Source: G963675935 sp963823895
GTDB taxonomy: Bacteria; Planctomycetota; Planctomycetia; Pirellulales; Thermoguttaceae
Assembly: GCA_963823895.1 (NCBI GenBank)
Contig: CAWGNG010000035.1
Location: 62,001 to 126,000 of the forward strand
Length of the DNA stretch: 64,000 bases
Reading direction: 5' to 3'
Shown here: one piece after another, positions 49,824-57,450 of the stretch
How the letters are laid out: every line of letters begins with the position of its first letter
Position numbering within the stretch: position 1 is the stretch's first letter
Translations under genes and position numbers: made by a program
The notes under the pieces: generated by a model
Seen by the model: the letters and a program-made list of their open reading frames with translations, nothing else
Database searches by the model: none
Told to the model about the DNA's origin: nothing

Positions 49824-51914
49824 ATGCCGACTAGCAGTCCGTTCTTCCGGAGAACTGGGGCAATCATTTGCGTGACGACGTTTGCATTTCTTCCCCTGGC
49901 GCAAGCGGCTCCGAAAACAGCAACATCGGACGCGGCGACATGTCCCATCGGCTTCGATGCGATGCTCCATCTCGAACGCCTGCCGGAGTTCCTGCCCAAC
50001 GGTACGCAGACGAAGCAGTTCATTACCTACGACCCGATGGGCACCAATGTCTCGGGCTATTTCAAACGCTACGAGGAGAACGGCGAGTATGTCTTCTTCG
50101 ATGAAATCGGGCCGGGCTGCCTTTACCGGCAGCAGATGAACGTTTTCACAAGACTGACGAAGTTTTCGGCCGAAAAGACCCATATCCGCTACTATTTCGA
50201 CGACGAGCCGACGCCACGGATCGACATGAGCTTCGCCGAGTTCTTCGGCAAGGGGGGCAAGTACACGCCGCCGTTCTCGCCGCCGTTGGCCTATTTCGAC
50301 ACGCTCGGACTGCAATGGAACGAAGGGCCGGGCACGTACGCCAACATGTATTACCCGCTTCCCTTCAAGAAGCGGCTGAAGATCGCCGCCTACGATCCGG
50401 CGGGCATGAAATGGTACGAAGCGACTTGGTTTCAATACACGTACCTGAAGTATCCGCCCGGAACGCCGGTCGAGACTTGGAAGGGTAGGGGGGTCGATTC
50501 GCCGGCCGTGCGGAGGCAATTCGAGCAGGTCGGCAAAGACCCCAAGCCGCCGGTCGATGGCACGACGCACAAAACGACGCTCTCGCTTGTTCCCGGCGAG
50601 ACGAAGACGGCCCTCGATCTTTCCGGCCAAGGGGCGATAACGGCATTGCGGCTTCACCTGGCCCCCTGGTCGGCCGACACGTTCTTCCACACGCGCATTC
50701 GCATCACCTGGGATGATCTGCCCGGCCCTTCGGCCGATATGCCGCTCGGCTCTTTCTTCGGCGGTGGCGGCGACACGATCGGCGCCGAAGACGTCTCCGG
50801 CAGGACGCTGGCAACGCTCCTGTTCGGCTTCGACGCGAGAACCGGCTGGTGCTACGCGTATTGGCCCATGCCCTACTGGTCGCGGGCCCGCATCGAACTC
50901 GTGAACGACTCGAAGACGCCGATTTCCGCTCTTCAAGTCGCGGCAACAACGGCGACTCCGCAGGCAATCCGCTACGATCGCGGCAATACGGGCTATTTCT
51001 GCGCCACACGCACCGTCGATGTCTCGCCGATCGGCGCCCTCTATTCCCGCGCGTTTCAGGCCCGCGGCCGGGGAAAAGTCGTTGGCCTGACGATGTATAG
51101 CAGCGGCTACAACATGGACGGCGATGAGTACACGTTCATCGACGGCTCGCGCACTCCGCAAATCCACGGCGACGGCACGGAAGACGACCACAACCAGGGT
51201 TGGGGCGGATACGCAATTCAAAAGCCCTACTGGGGCGGACTGGTGAACGGCTTCCAAGGCGGTTTCCGGCTCTACATCGCCGAGCCGTACGTCTTTGATT
51301 CCTCGATCGACATCTTCTACGAACACAGCAATTGCGGCCCAGCGAAGGACCGCGGCCAGAAGACCGATTTCACCGTGTGGCACTACTGCGACGCTCCCGG
51401 CGATTGCAACCTGAAGCTCACCGACGAGTTCGACGTCGGCAAGGCGGAGAGCGAGAAGGCTCATCATTACAGCGTCAGCGGCGAGAAATGGTCGGGCACG
51501 ACCGCCAGTTCGTACGACCGCATGGAGCAGTCGCCGCGCGTGGCGACGACGACCGACGACGGCCGCGCATTTTCCGGCAGCAGCGAATTCACGGTAAAGA
51601 TCGATGCGAGTAATGACGGCGTCAAAATCCGCCGCCGCGTCAACCGCAACCGCAGCAACGTGCAGCGGACGAACGTCTACGTCGATGGACAACTGATTCC
51701 CGATGCGCCATGGTACGTGTGCGACGTGCCGGTCGATTCCGCCGTGGCCTTTCGCGATACCGATTACGAGATCCCGGCCGCGTATACCAAAGGCAAGGAC
51801 CGCGTTACGATCCGGCTGGAACACGTTGCGGGCCAGAACGAGAACTGCAGCAACGAGTATTACTACTGGGTCTACTGCTACGGCCGTACGCCGGTTCGAC
51901 CAGAAAGGCCATGA
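49824..51914 (+). CDS. Exported DUF2961 protein (glycoside hydrolase family GH172-like)
   Basis: This 696-aa protein has a signal peptide (IICVTTFAFLPLAQA) and the beta-jelly-roll signature of DUF2961, the domain that defines GH172: THIRYYFDDEPTPRIDMSFAEFFG (about residues 123-146), WNEGPGTYANMYYPLPFKKRLKIAAYD and YAYWPMPYWSRARIELVND. Known GH172 members act on fructose- or arabinose-containing glycans as trimers. A C-terminal beta-sandwich (residues 600-690, TDYEIPAAYTKGKDRVTIRLEHVAG) may be a carbohydrate-binding module. The ATG at 49824 follows a GTGTTTG leader. It is monocistronic, followed by a hairpin and truA. Confidence 0.87.
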   Translation: MPTSSPFFRRTGAIICVTTFAFLPLAQAAPKTATSDAATCPIGFDAMLHLERLPEFLPNGTQTKQFITYDPMGTNVSGYFKRYEENGEYVFFDEIGPGCLYRQQMNVFTRLTKFSAEKTHIRYYFDDEPTPRIDMSFAEFFGKGGKYTPPFSPPLAYFDTLGLQWNEGPGTYANMYYPLPFKKRLKIAAYDPAGMKWYEATWFQYTYLKYPPGTPVETWKGRGVDSPAVRRQFEQVGKDPKPPVDGTTHKTTLSLVPGETKTALDLSGQGAITALRLHLAPWSADTFFHTRIRITWDDLPGPSADMPLGSFFGGGGDTIGAEDVSGRTLATLLFGFDARTGWCYAYWPMPYWSRARIELVNDSKTPISALQVAATTATPQAIRYDRGNTGYFCATRTVDVSPIGALYSRAFQARGRGKVVGLTMYSSGYNMDGDEYTFIDGSRTPQIHGDGTEDDHNQGWGGYAIQKPYWGGLVNGFQGGFRLYIAEPYVFDSSIDIFYEHSNCGPAKDRGQKTDFTVWHYCDAPGDCNLKLTDEFDVGKAESEKAHHYSVSGEKWSGTTASSYDRMEQSPRVATTTDDGRAFSGSSEFTVKIDASNDGVKIRRRVNRNRSNVQRTNVYVDGQLIPDAPWYVCDVPVDSAVAFRDTDYEIPAAYTKGKDRVTIRLEHVAGQNENCSNEYYYWVYCYGRTPVRPERP

Positions 51915-51918
51915 ATTC

Positions 51919-51991
51919 TTGTAGGAGGCGACTCCCGTCGCCGATTCTTGGCGTACTCTGCACATTCGGCGACGGGAGTCGCCTCCTACAA
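51919..51991. repeat. Hairpin element, TTGTAGGAGGCGACTCCCGT family
   Basis: Arms 51919-51944 and 51966-51991 are perfect 26-bp reverse complements. The right arm ends one base before the truA start codon, so it would fold over its ribosome binding region. A related element sits in frame inside the coiled-coil gene at 23688-23767. Confidence 0.9.
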
Positions 51992-51992
51992 C

Positions 51993-52904
51993 ATGTCCTC
52001 GATGCGAACTCTCAAGCTCACCATCGCTTACGACGGCACCGCCTACGCCGGCTGGCAGTTGCAGCCGCAGCGAGCAACGGTGCAGGGAACGCTCGAAAAC
52101 GCCGTCGCCAAGGTGACCGGCCGGCACGTCCGCATCCTGGCCAGCGGCCGGACTGACGCCGGGGTCCATGCTTCGGGGCAAGTGGTTGGGTTTCGCACCG
52201 ATTCCGCGCTCCCGCCCGCAGTGCTGCTGCGGGCCATCAACGCCAACCTGCCGCACGACGTTGCTGTGCTCGACGTAGTCGAAGCGCGCGACGGATTCCA
52301 CCCGATCGCCGACGTCGTTCGCAAGCGTTACCGTTACTTGATCCACGACGGCCCGGTGCGCGATGTCTTCGGCCGGCATTTCGCGTGGCATTACGTTTAT
52401 GGCCGACTCGACGCCGCCGCCATGAGTCGAGCTGCCGCCCCGCTGCTAGGCATGCACGACTTCAGCAGTTTCGAGAGCAGCGGCGCCGAACGAAAAACCA
52501 GCGTGCGCACCGTTTACGAGATCTCTGTACAACGGGGCGGGGCAGGGCAGGGGGGCGCAAAGGGGCCAGGGGCCAGAGGTCAGGGATCAAAGGACCATGA
52601 GCGGGAAATAAGCGTCGCAATCGCCCATAACGCCCCACGACCGCGGCCGGGGGGAGCGTGCGATTCCGATTCCAACGACTTCATCACGATCGAAATCGAA
52701 GCCGACGGATTTCTCTACAACATGGTCCGTGTAATTGTCGGAACGCTGGTGAAAGTGGGCCGCCGCAGCCGACCGGAGAGCTGGCCGGCTAAGGTCCTCG
52801 ATGCCCAGAATCGCCGCCTGGCAGGTCCGACCGCCCCGCCGCAAGGACTCTGTTTGATGAGCGTCCAGTATGAAACCCAGTCTTCACCCACAGATAGTGG
52901 ATAA
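51993..52904 (+). CDS. truA: tRNA pseudouridine(38-40) synthase TruA with an inserted repeat segment
   Basis: This 303-aa enzyme has the catalytic Asp in SGRTDAGVHA (about residue 54), VRKRYRYLI, FHPIADV and the late motif EIEADGFLYNMVRVIVGTL. Between TVYEISVQRGG (residue 180) and DFITIEIEADG (residue 228) lie about 45 residues rich in Gly, Pro and Arg (GAGQGGAKGPGARGQGSKD and more), encoded by a G-rich word and a heptamer array; typical TruA has no such insert here. It converts U38-U40 in tRNA anticodon stems to pseudouridine. The start ATG at 51993 or 52002 directly follows a hairpin arm. Confidence 0.9.
   Translation: MSSMRTLKLTIAYDGTAYAGWQLQPQRATVQGTLENAVAKVTGRHVRILASGRTDAGVHASGQVVGFRTDSALPPAVLLRAINANLPHDVAVLDVVEARDGFHPIADVVRKRYRYLIHDGPVRDVFGRHFAWHYVYGRLDAAAMSRAAAPLLGMHDFSSFESSGAERKTSVRTVYEISVQRGGAGQGGAKGPGARGQGSKDHEREISVAIAHNAPRPRPGGACDSDSNDFITIEIEADGFLYNMVRVIVGTLVKVGRRSRPESWPAKVLDAQNRRLAGPTAPPQGLCLMSVQYETQSSPTDSG
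52562..52595. repeat. Heptamer array inside truA
   Basis: GGGGCCA, GGGGCCA, GAGGTCA, GGGATCA, AAGGACC, read in frame as GPGARGQGSKD. The opposite-strand form lies upstream of pgi and at the end of the HAD gene. Confidence 0.85.
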
Positions 52905-53177
52905 GCACTTCCAATGGTAGGGGGGTATGCAATTGGCGGGCATTCTACTTGGCCTGAGTTGATAGGGCGGCCAGGCGTTTTTCCCGTCCCAGGATGCAGA
53001 ATTACATACCACACATGGTGGGGTGAAGCGGCAGGTGGCCGCCGTGCGTAGGGCAACAGGGGGATAGCAGACATTTTCCGCCTTCGACCGCCGCTTCCTC
53101 TGTAGTGTGACCTAGGTTTGACTAAGAAGGGAAACGCGAGTTACCCGATACTGGACCAGTTGTTCTAGGAGAAATCC

Positions 53178-53582
53178 ATGTTTGTCGCAACGTTCTTTTT
53201 CCTGGGGCTTGCCGTGTGTATTTTCGCCGGGCTGATCTGTTTCACGCTGGCGAGGTCCGCGCGGCAAACCGTCCAGTTGCCGCCCAACGAGAGAGCCGCG
53301 TGGAATCGGCTGAAGATCGCCATCATGGAGCTGTACTCGCGCGATGAGAGCACGGAGACTTCAAAGCAGAAGTCGCTTCGCTCGTGGGCAGGAACCCTGG
53401 TGATTTGTGCCGGACTGTGCATGATCGGCATCGTGCTCGAAGTGCGGTACAACACCATGATTTCGGCGAGAAGCATTGTTTCCGGCTTGACGGGTGAGCA
53501 CCACGTGTCGCCCGAGCAACTGCAACGGTATAACCCCGCCCCCGTGCCGAGCAAGACGGCTGCACGGACGACGCGATCGTAG
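53178..53582 (+). CDS. Uncharacterised two-helix membrane protein
   Basis: This 134-aa protein has an N-terminal helix (FFFLGLAVCIFAGLICFTLA) and a second at about residues 70-87 (AGTLVICAGLCMIGIVLEV). Between them lies a charged segment ending in DESTETSKQKSLRSW. The tail is Pro- and Ala-rich. The ATG at 53178 follows TAGGAGAAATCC, a good ribosome site. No family or role is recognised. It follows a gap of 270 bp after truA, in which I see no gene. Confidence 0.7.
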   Translation: MFVATFFFLGLAVCIFAGLICFTLARSARQTVQLPPNERAAWNRLKIAIMELYSRDESTETSKQKSLRSWAGTLVICAGLCMIGIVLEVRYNTMISARSIVSGLTGEHHVSPEQLQRYNPAPVPSKTAARTTRS

Positions 53583-53900
53583 TGGGCCAACTCACCTGAG
53601 TTGAGAAGCGGGGTAGACCTTCCGTTCCGCCGTGGGCAGGCGAGAATGCCGGCCCCTCGCGGTGTTGCCTTCGCCGCATCTCCGCTTTCATGCCTCTTGA
53701 TCTGTATTCTCGCGGGCGACCCCGATGTCTTGCCAACAATCGTGGCCGCCCGCTTGTTTGTGCTGCCGCAGACTGCACACAACCATAACCGTTCGTGCGA
53801 TGGCCGCAGTGCCTATGCTCGTTGTCATAGTCGGCCGTGACGGGTTAGTATAGAATTGGGTTCAAGAAAATCCGCGGCCCGGCGGAATTAATGCAGATCT
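53583..53900. other. 318-bp intergenic region, nothing firmly assigned
   Basis: A GTG-initiated open frame (53601-53840) is present, but its composition, start and lack of a ribosome site argue against it. GC-rich repeats similar to those elsewhere in the window occur near 53620-53660 (GGGCAGGCGAGAATGCCGGCCC, split across arms). Confidence 0.5.
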
Positions 53901-55070
53901 ATGCGTATCGCCCACGTCATCACGCGAATGATCCTCGGCGGAGCACAGGAGAACACCTTGCTCTCGTGCGAAGACCTGATCCGGCGGCATGGCGACGACG
54001 TGTTGCTGATTACGGGGCCGCCGCTCGGGCCGGAAGGCAGCTTGTTGGATCGGGCAAGGGCAGGGGGGGTGCCACTGGAGATCATCTCCGCCCTGCGCCG
54101 GCCAATTCATCCTTGCCGCGACGCGGTCAGCTATTGTGCGCTGAAGAAGTCGCTGCGGCGATTTCGGCCCGACGTGGTTCACACCCACAGCGCCAAGGCC
54201 GGGATGCTCGGCCGGGCCGCCGCCTGGTCGTTGGGCGTCCCGGCGGTAATTCACACGGTCCACGGCGCGCCGTTCCATCCGTGCCAGGGCAGGGGGGCGC
54301 GGTGGTTCTTTCAAGCCTGCGAACGCTGGGCCGCGAAGCGATGCCACGCGATCGTCAGCGTTGCCGACGCCATGACCGAGTTGATGGTTGCGGCCGGCGT
54401 CGCGCCGCGCGAGAAGTTCACCACCATTTACAGCGGCATGGAGGTCGAGCCGTTCCTTCGGTCGGCCGAGCATCGGGACCGAGCGCGCCGCGAATTGGGC
54501 TATCAGCCCGAACACGTTGTGATCGGCAAGATCGCGCGGTTGTTCAAGCTCAAGGGGCACGACAACGTGATCCGGGCGGCCCGCAGCGTGATCGATGCCG
54601 TGCCTAACGTGCGTTTTCTCTTCGTCGGCGACGGCATCTTTCAGGAACGACTGCGGCGGCAGATCGTCTTGGCCGGACTGAGCGACTATTTCCAGTTTAC
54701 CGGCCTGGTTCCGCCCGAGCGAATCCCCGAGTTGATCGCGGCGATGGACATCGTGGTTCACGCCAGTCTGCGGGAAGGGCTCGCCCGCGTCTTGCCCCAG
54801 GCGTTGATTTCCGGCAAGCCGGTAGTGAGTTACGACGTGGACGGTGCCCGCGAAGTGGTGATTTCCGGCGAAACCGGCTTCCTGATTCCGCCGCGCGATG
54901 TCGCGGCGCTCGCCGAAAAGCTCAAGTTGCTCGCCGCCGACCCATCCCTGCGCGATCGCTTCGGTCAGGAAGGCCGTAAGCGTTTCACCGACCTCTTCCG
55001 CCACGAACACATGACTGATCAACTCCGCGACTTATACCAGAGAGTGCTCGCCGCCCAAACTTCGCGGTAA
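53901..55070 (+). CDS. GT4-family glycosyltransferase
   Basis: This 389-aa protein has the GT-B layout. Residues 1-24 (MRIAHVITRMILGGAQENTL) are the standard GT4 start, followed by DVVHTHSAKAGMLGRAAAW (about 90), TVHGAPFHP and, in the C-terminal half, IGKIARLFKLKGHDNVIRA (about 209), VRFLFVGDGIFQERL and REGLARVLPQALISGKPVVSYDVDGAREVV (about 293-322) with the donor-binding Glu. It transfers a sugar from a nucleotide donor to an unknown acceptor, probably for surface polysaccharide. A G-rich word occurs twice in it (54057 and 54287). Confidence 0.93.
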   Translation: MRIAHVITRMILGGAQENTLLSCEDLIRRHGDDVLLITGPPLGPEGSLLDRARAGGVPLEIISALRRPIHPCRDAVSYCALKKSLRRFRPDVVHTHSAKAGMLGRAAAWSLGVPAVIHTVHGAPFHPCQGRGARWFFQACERWAAKRCHAIVSVADAMTELMVAAGVAPREKFTTIYSGMEVEPFLRSAEHRDRARRELGYQPEHVVIGKIARLFKLKGHDNVIRAARSVIDAVPNVRFLFVGDGIFQERLRRQIVLAGLSDYFQFTGLVPPERIPELIAAMDIVVHASLREGLARVLPQALISGKPVVSYDVDGAREVVISGETGFLIPPRDVAALAEKLKLLAADPSLRDRFGQEGRKRFTDLFRHEHMTDQLRDLYQRVLAAQTSR

Positions 55071-55081
55071 GAAGCGTCGAA

Positions 55082-55588
55082 TCAGAAGAACATTGTTGCG
55101 ATCAGGAAGAGGATCAGCAGGGCGTAGCTCGCCACATTGGCCCAGCAAGCGTACCTTCGTATGGCCATCTTCTGCTGCTGGTCGCGGCCCACGGCGTAAT
55201 TGAAGAGGACGAGATATTCGACCCACCACGTCATGAAGAAGAACGGCACGCACAGCAGAACAAGCGCAAAAGGAACTGCCCAGCGCAACTCCGTGACGAA
55301 GGCCGGGCTGAGCCAAGCCGGTCCCTTCACTATATCACCGATTGAGCCGTTGCCCCAACCGCCCCCACCTGTCAGCAGCGACGCCAGCACGCAGACGCAC
55401 CACATTACCGAAAATCCCAACAACATCGACACCGCGTTGGCGAGAGAAACGAAGCGCAGTGCGAAGATGGCACGCCATCGAAGCATCCATATTGCAACGA
55501 TGGTCTCGATGGCCACGACGGGAACAATCGTGAACCACCCGAGGGCAATCACTGGCCCGATCAGCGGAATGCCGATGTCTGCGAACAT
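55082..55588 (-). CDS. Uncharacterised four-helix membrane protein
   Basis: This 168-aa protein has four hydrophobic helices: IPLIGPVIALGWFTIVPVVAIETIVAIW, LANAVSMLLGFSVMWCVCVLASLL, WAVPFALVLLCVPFFFMTWWVEYLVLF and SYALLILFLIATMFF. There is a GGGGWGNG loop between helices 2 and 3. No known motif is present. It is convergent with the glycosyltransferase gene, which ends 11 bp away, and may be single. Confidence 0.7.
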   Translation of the reverse strand: MFADIGIPLIGPVIALGWFTIVPVVAIETIVAIWMLRWRAIFALRFVSLANAVSMLLGFSVMWCVCVLASLLTGGGGWGNGSIGDIVKGPAWLSPAFVTELRWAVPFALVLLCVPFFFMTWWVEYLVLFNYAVGRDQQQKMAIRRYACWANVASYALLILFLIATMFF

Positions 55589-55790
55589 TGGGCTACTCCC
55601 CCTCTACACGCAACGATCGAGGCGGGACAGGTTCACAATTTTCATTTTATCTTGTGGGACCGACGGCAACAACAGCGAGCGTTGTAGGATCGTAATATAG
55701 AGATATACGCCTGTCACTGCAACCGCGCCGGTCGGCATGGACACGGGCTAGCCGAGAAACTACAATGAAAAAAGTGAGAGGACGCACGCA

Positions 55791-56009
55791 ATGACCACGT
55801 TACTATCAAAAGCATTCGAGCAGGCCACCCAACTCCCGGATGTGGAACAAAATGCGCTGGCAAAGTGGCTGCTCGGCGAGCTGGAGGCGGATCGTGAGTG
55901 GTCGAAGGCGTTTGCTGAGTCGGAGGACGTCTTGGGCAAACTCGCCGATGAGGCAATTCAGGCAAAGAGGCAGGGCAAAACGACGCCGCTCGATCTCGAT
56001 CGCCTCTGA
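55791..56009 (+). CDS. Small antitoxin-like protein
   Basis: This 72-aa helical protein (LSKAFEQATQLPDVEQNALAKWLLGELEADREWSKAFAESEDVLGKLADEAIQAKRQGK) has the common shape of antitoxins paired with RelE/ParE toxins, with an N-terminal helical region and a charged tail ending PLDLDRL that probably wraps the toxin. Its TGA stop overlaps a proposed CTG start of the toxin (CTGA). A ribosome site AGAGG precedes its ATG. No DNA-binding motif is obvious, so autoregulation is uncertain. Confidence 0.75.
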   Translation: MTTLLSKAFEQATQLPDVEQNALAKWLLGELEADREWSKAFAESEDVLGKLADEAIQAKRQGKTTPLDLDRL

Positions 56010-56284
56010 ACTCGACGACCACCGAACAGTTTTGGATGCGCTATTCCGCGCTGCCAGGCGAGGTTAGAAGGCACGCTAGAGAAGCCTACTCGTTGTTCAT
56101 CCTGGATCCCTACCACCCAAGCCTGCACTTCAAACGCATCCATTCAACTCGCCCAATATTCTCGGTGCGGATCGGCATCCACTATCGGGCGGTCGGCATT
56201 CTGGATGAGCAAGAAATCACTTGGTTCTGGATCGGCTCCCACGCGGAATACGACCGCTTGGTCCGCCAACTTCGAGAATGCTAG
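56006..56284 (+). CDS. RelE/ParE-family toxin, probable CTG start
   Basis: The family pattern EQFWMRYSALPGEVRRHAREAYSLF, DPYHPSLHFKRIHSTRPIFSVRIGIHYRAVG and ITWFWIGSHAEYDRLVRQ is clear. The first ATG (56036) falls after the start of this conserved helix, so about ten N-terminal residues (NSTTTEQFW) would be lost. In the open frame the only suitable upstream start is CTG at 56006, which overlaps the antitoxin stop by 4 bp as CTGA. Many related toxins are ribosome-dependent RNases or gyrase poisons; which applies here cannot be told. Confidence 0.78.
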   Translation: MNSTTTEQFWMRYSALPGEVRRHAREAYSLFILDPYHPSLHFKRIHSTRPIFSVRIGIHYRAVGILDEQEITWFWIGSHAEYDRLVRQLREC

Positions 56285-56458
56285 CGCCGCCCAGTGGGGC
56301 AGGGCAGGGGGGCCGGTCCGTTTCTGCCGCGCATCACACGAGCGCCCACTAGAGCTATCCACCAGAAGCAGGGTTGCCATTGCCCGGTTGCCGCAGATGC
56401 CGGTTGCAGTTAAACTGAACGCTAATGGGCAAGAAACTCCCCCGAGAGGCGTATCTCC

Positions 56459-57352
56459 GTGGCGAAACCTGTTCCCGGCTACCTGGGCTCCTATCGCCTG
56501 CTGAACGTCGTTCATACCGGCCACGCCAGCCTGATTTGGCAGGCCTACGACGACGCCAACCAGCGGATCGTGGGCGTGAAGACGCTACTGGAAAAAGACA
56601 CGAAGGATCGCGAGCAACTCCACTATTTGCGCTGGGAATACACGGTCGGCCAAAAACTGCGGCACCCTAACGTTATCGAGATCTATTCCTCCCCCTGGGA
56701 CATGTCCCAGCCTCACTTCGCCATGGAATGGTTTGCCTCGCCAAACATGAAACAGCGGTACTTGCAGGGCGCGGAGAAGCTCGCCCCCTTGCTCCCCAAG
56801 ATCATCGACGAAGCCTGCCAGGCCTTGTGTTTCCTGCACGGGATGGGCTGGGTCCATTGCGATATCAAGCCCGACAACTTCCTCGTGACCGACGAAGGGG
56901 ACGTGAAGCTGATCGATTTCGCCCTGGCGAAACGGTGTCGGCACGGCCTGACACACTGGCTTGCGTCCAGGACGCGGCTGATCCAAGGCACCAAAAGCTA
57001 CATTTCGCCGGAACAAATCCGCGGCCAGGCCCTCGATGGGCGGGCCGACCTCTACAGCTTCGCTTGCAGCATCCACGAACTTCTGTCGGGCAAGCCCCCC
57101 TTTACGGGGACGAGCACCAGCGATCTCCTCAACAAACACCTTCGCTCCTCGCCCCCCTCGCTGGAGGCGCTTAACCAGAATGTCACCTCGGACTTCTCCC
57201 AGTTGATCCGACGTTCACTGTCAAAAAAACGGGACGCACGCCCCGAATCGGTGGATGATTTCTTGAGGGAATTCCGTATGATGCGAGTTTTTAAGGTCAC
57301 CCCGTCCGTTAATTCGTGCAAAAACCCCATTGTCGGAACCGACAAAGCATAA
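56459..57352 (+). CDS. Hanks-type serine/threonine protein kinase
   Basis: This 297-aa protein is essentially a kinase domain with a short tail. The ATP-binding Lys is in IVGVKTLL (about residue 40), the catalytic loop HCDIKPDNFLV is at about 133-143, and QGTKSYISPEQIRGQALDGRADLYSFACSIHELLSGKPPFTG lies in the C-lobe. The metal-binding DFG motif reads DFA (LIDFALAKR, about 152), and the Gly-rich loop is weak (HTGHASLIWQAYD). Activity is therefore uncertain but possible. GTG at 56459 is used; no ATG is in frame nearby. It is followed by an inverted repeat and accA. Confidence 0.88.
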   Translation: MAKPVPGYLGSYRLLNVVHTGHASLIWQAYDDANQRIVGVKTLLEKDTKDREQLHYLRWEYTVGQKLRHPNVIEIYSSPWDMSQPHFAMEWFASPNMKQRYLQGAEKLAPLLPKIIDEACQALCFLHGMGWVHCDIKPDNFLVTDEGDVKLIDFALAKRCRHGLTHWLASRTRLIQGTKSYISPEQIRGQALDGRADLYSFACSIHELLSGKPPFTGTSTSDLLNKHLRSSPPSLEALNQNVTSDFSQLIRRSLSKKRDARPESVDDFLREFRMMRVFKVTPSVNSCKNPIVGTDKA

Positions 57353-57355
57353 GAA

Positions 57356-57434
57356 GTGGATAGTGGCCAGTGGTTAGTGGCCAGTAAGCGCCGGCGTTAG
57401 CCGCTGGCCACTAACCACTGGCCACGAGCCACTC
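57356..57434. repeat. Inverted pair of GTGGCCA-type heptamer arrays
   Basis: The left array (57356-57386) contains GTGGATA, GTGGCCA, GTGGTTA, GTGGCCA; the right array (57402-57434) is its reverse complement, with a perfect core of 21 bp. It lies between the kinase stop and the accA start, 17 bp before it. Confidence 0.9.
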
Positions 57435-57450
57435 TTTCCGCAGGAGCATT

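Noticed and set aside
49566..52391. A 941-codon minus-strand open frame across the GH172 and truA genes
   Set aside because: Both plus-strand genes show family motifs; the minus frame has none and crosses the intergenic hairpin.
53601..53840. A small GTG-initiated open frame
   Set aside because: No ribosome site, odd composition and no family resemblance; probably chance in GC-rich DNA.
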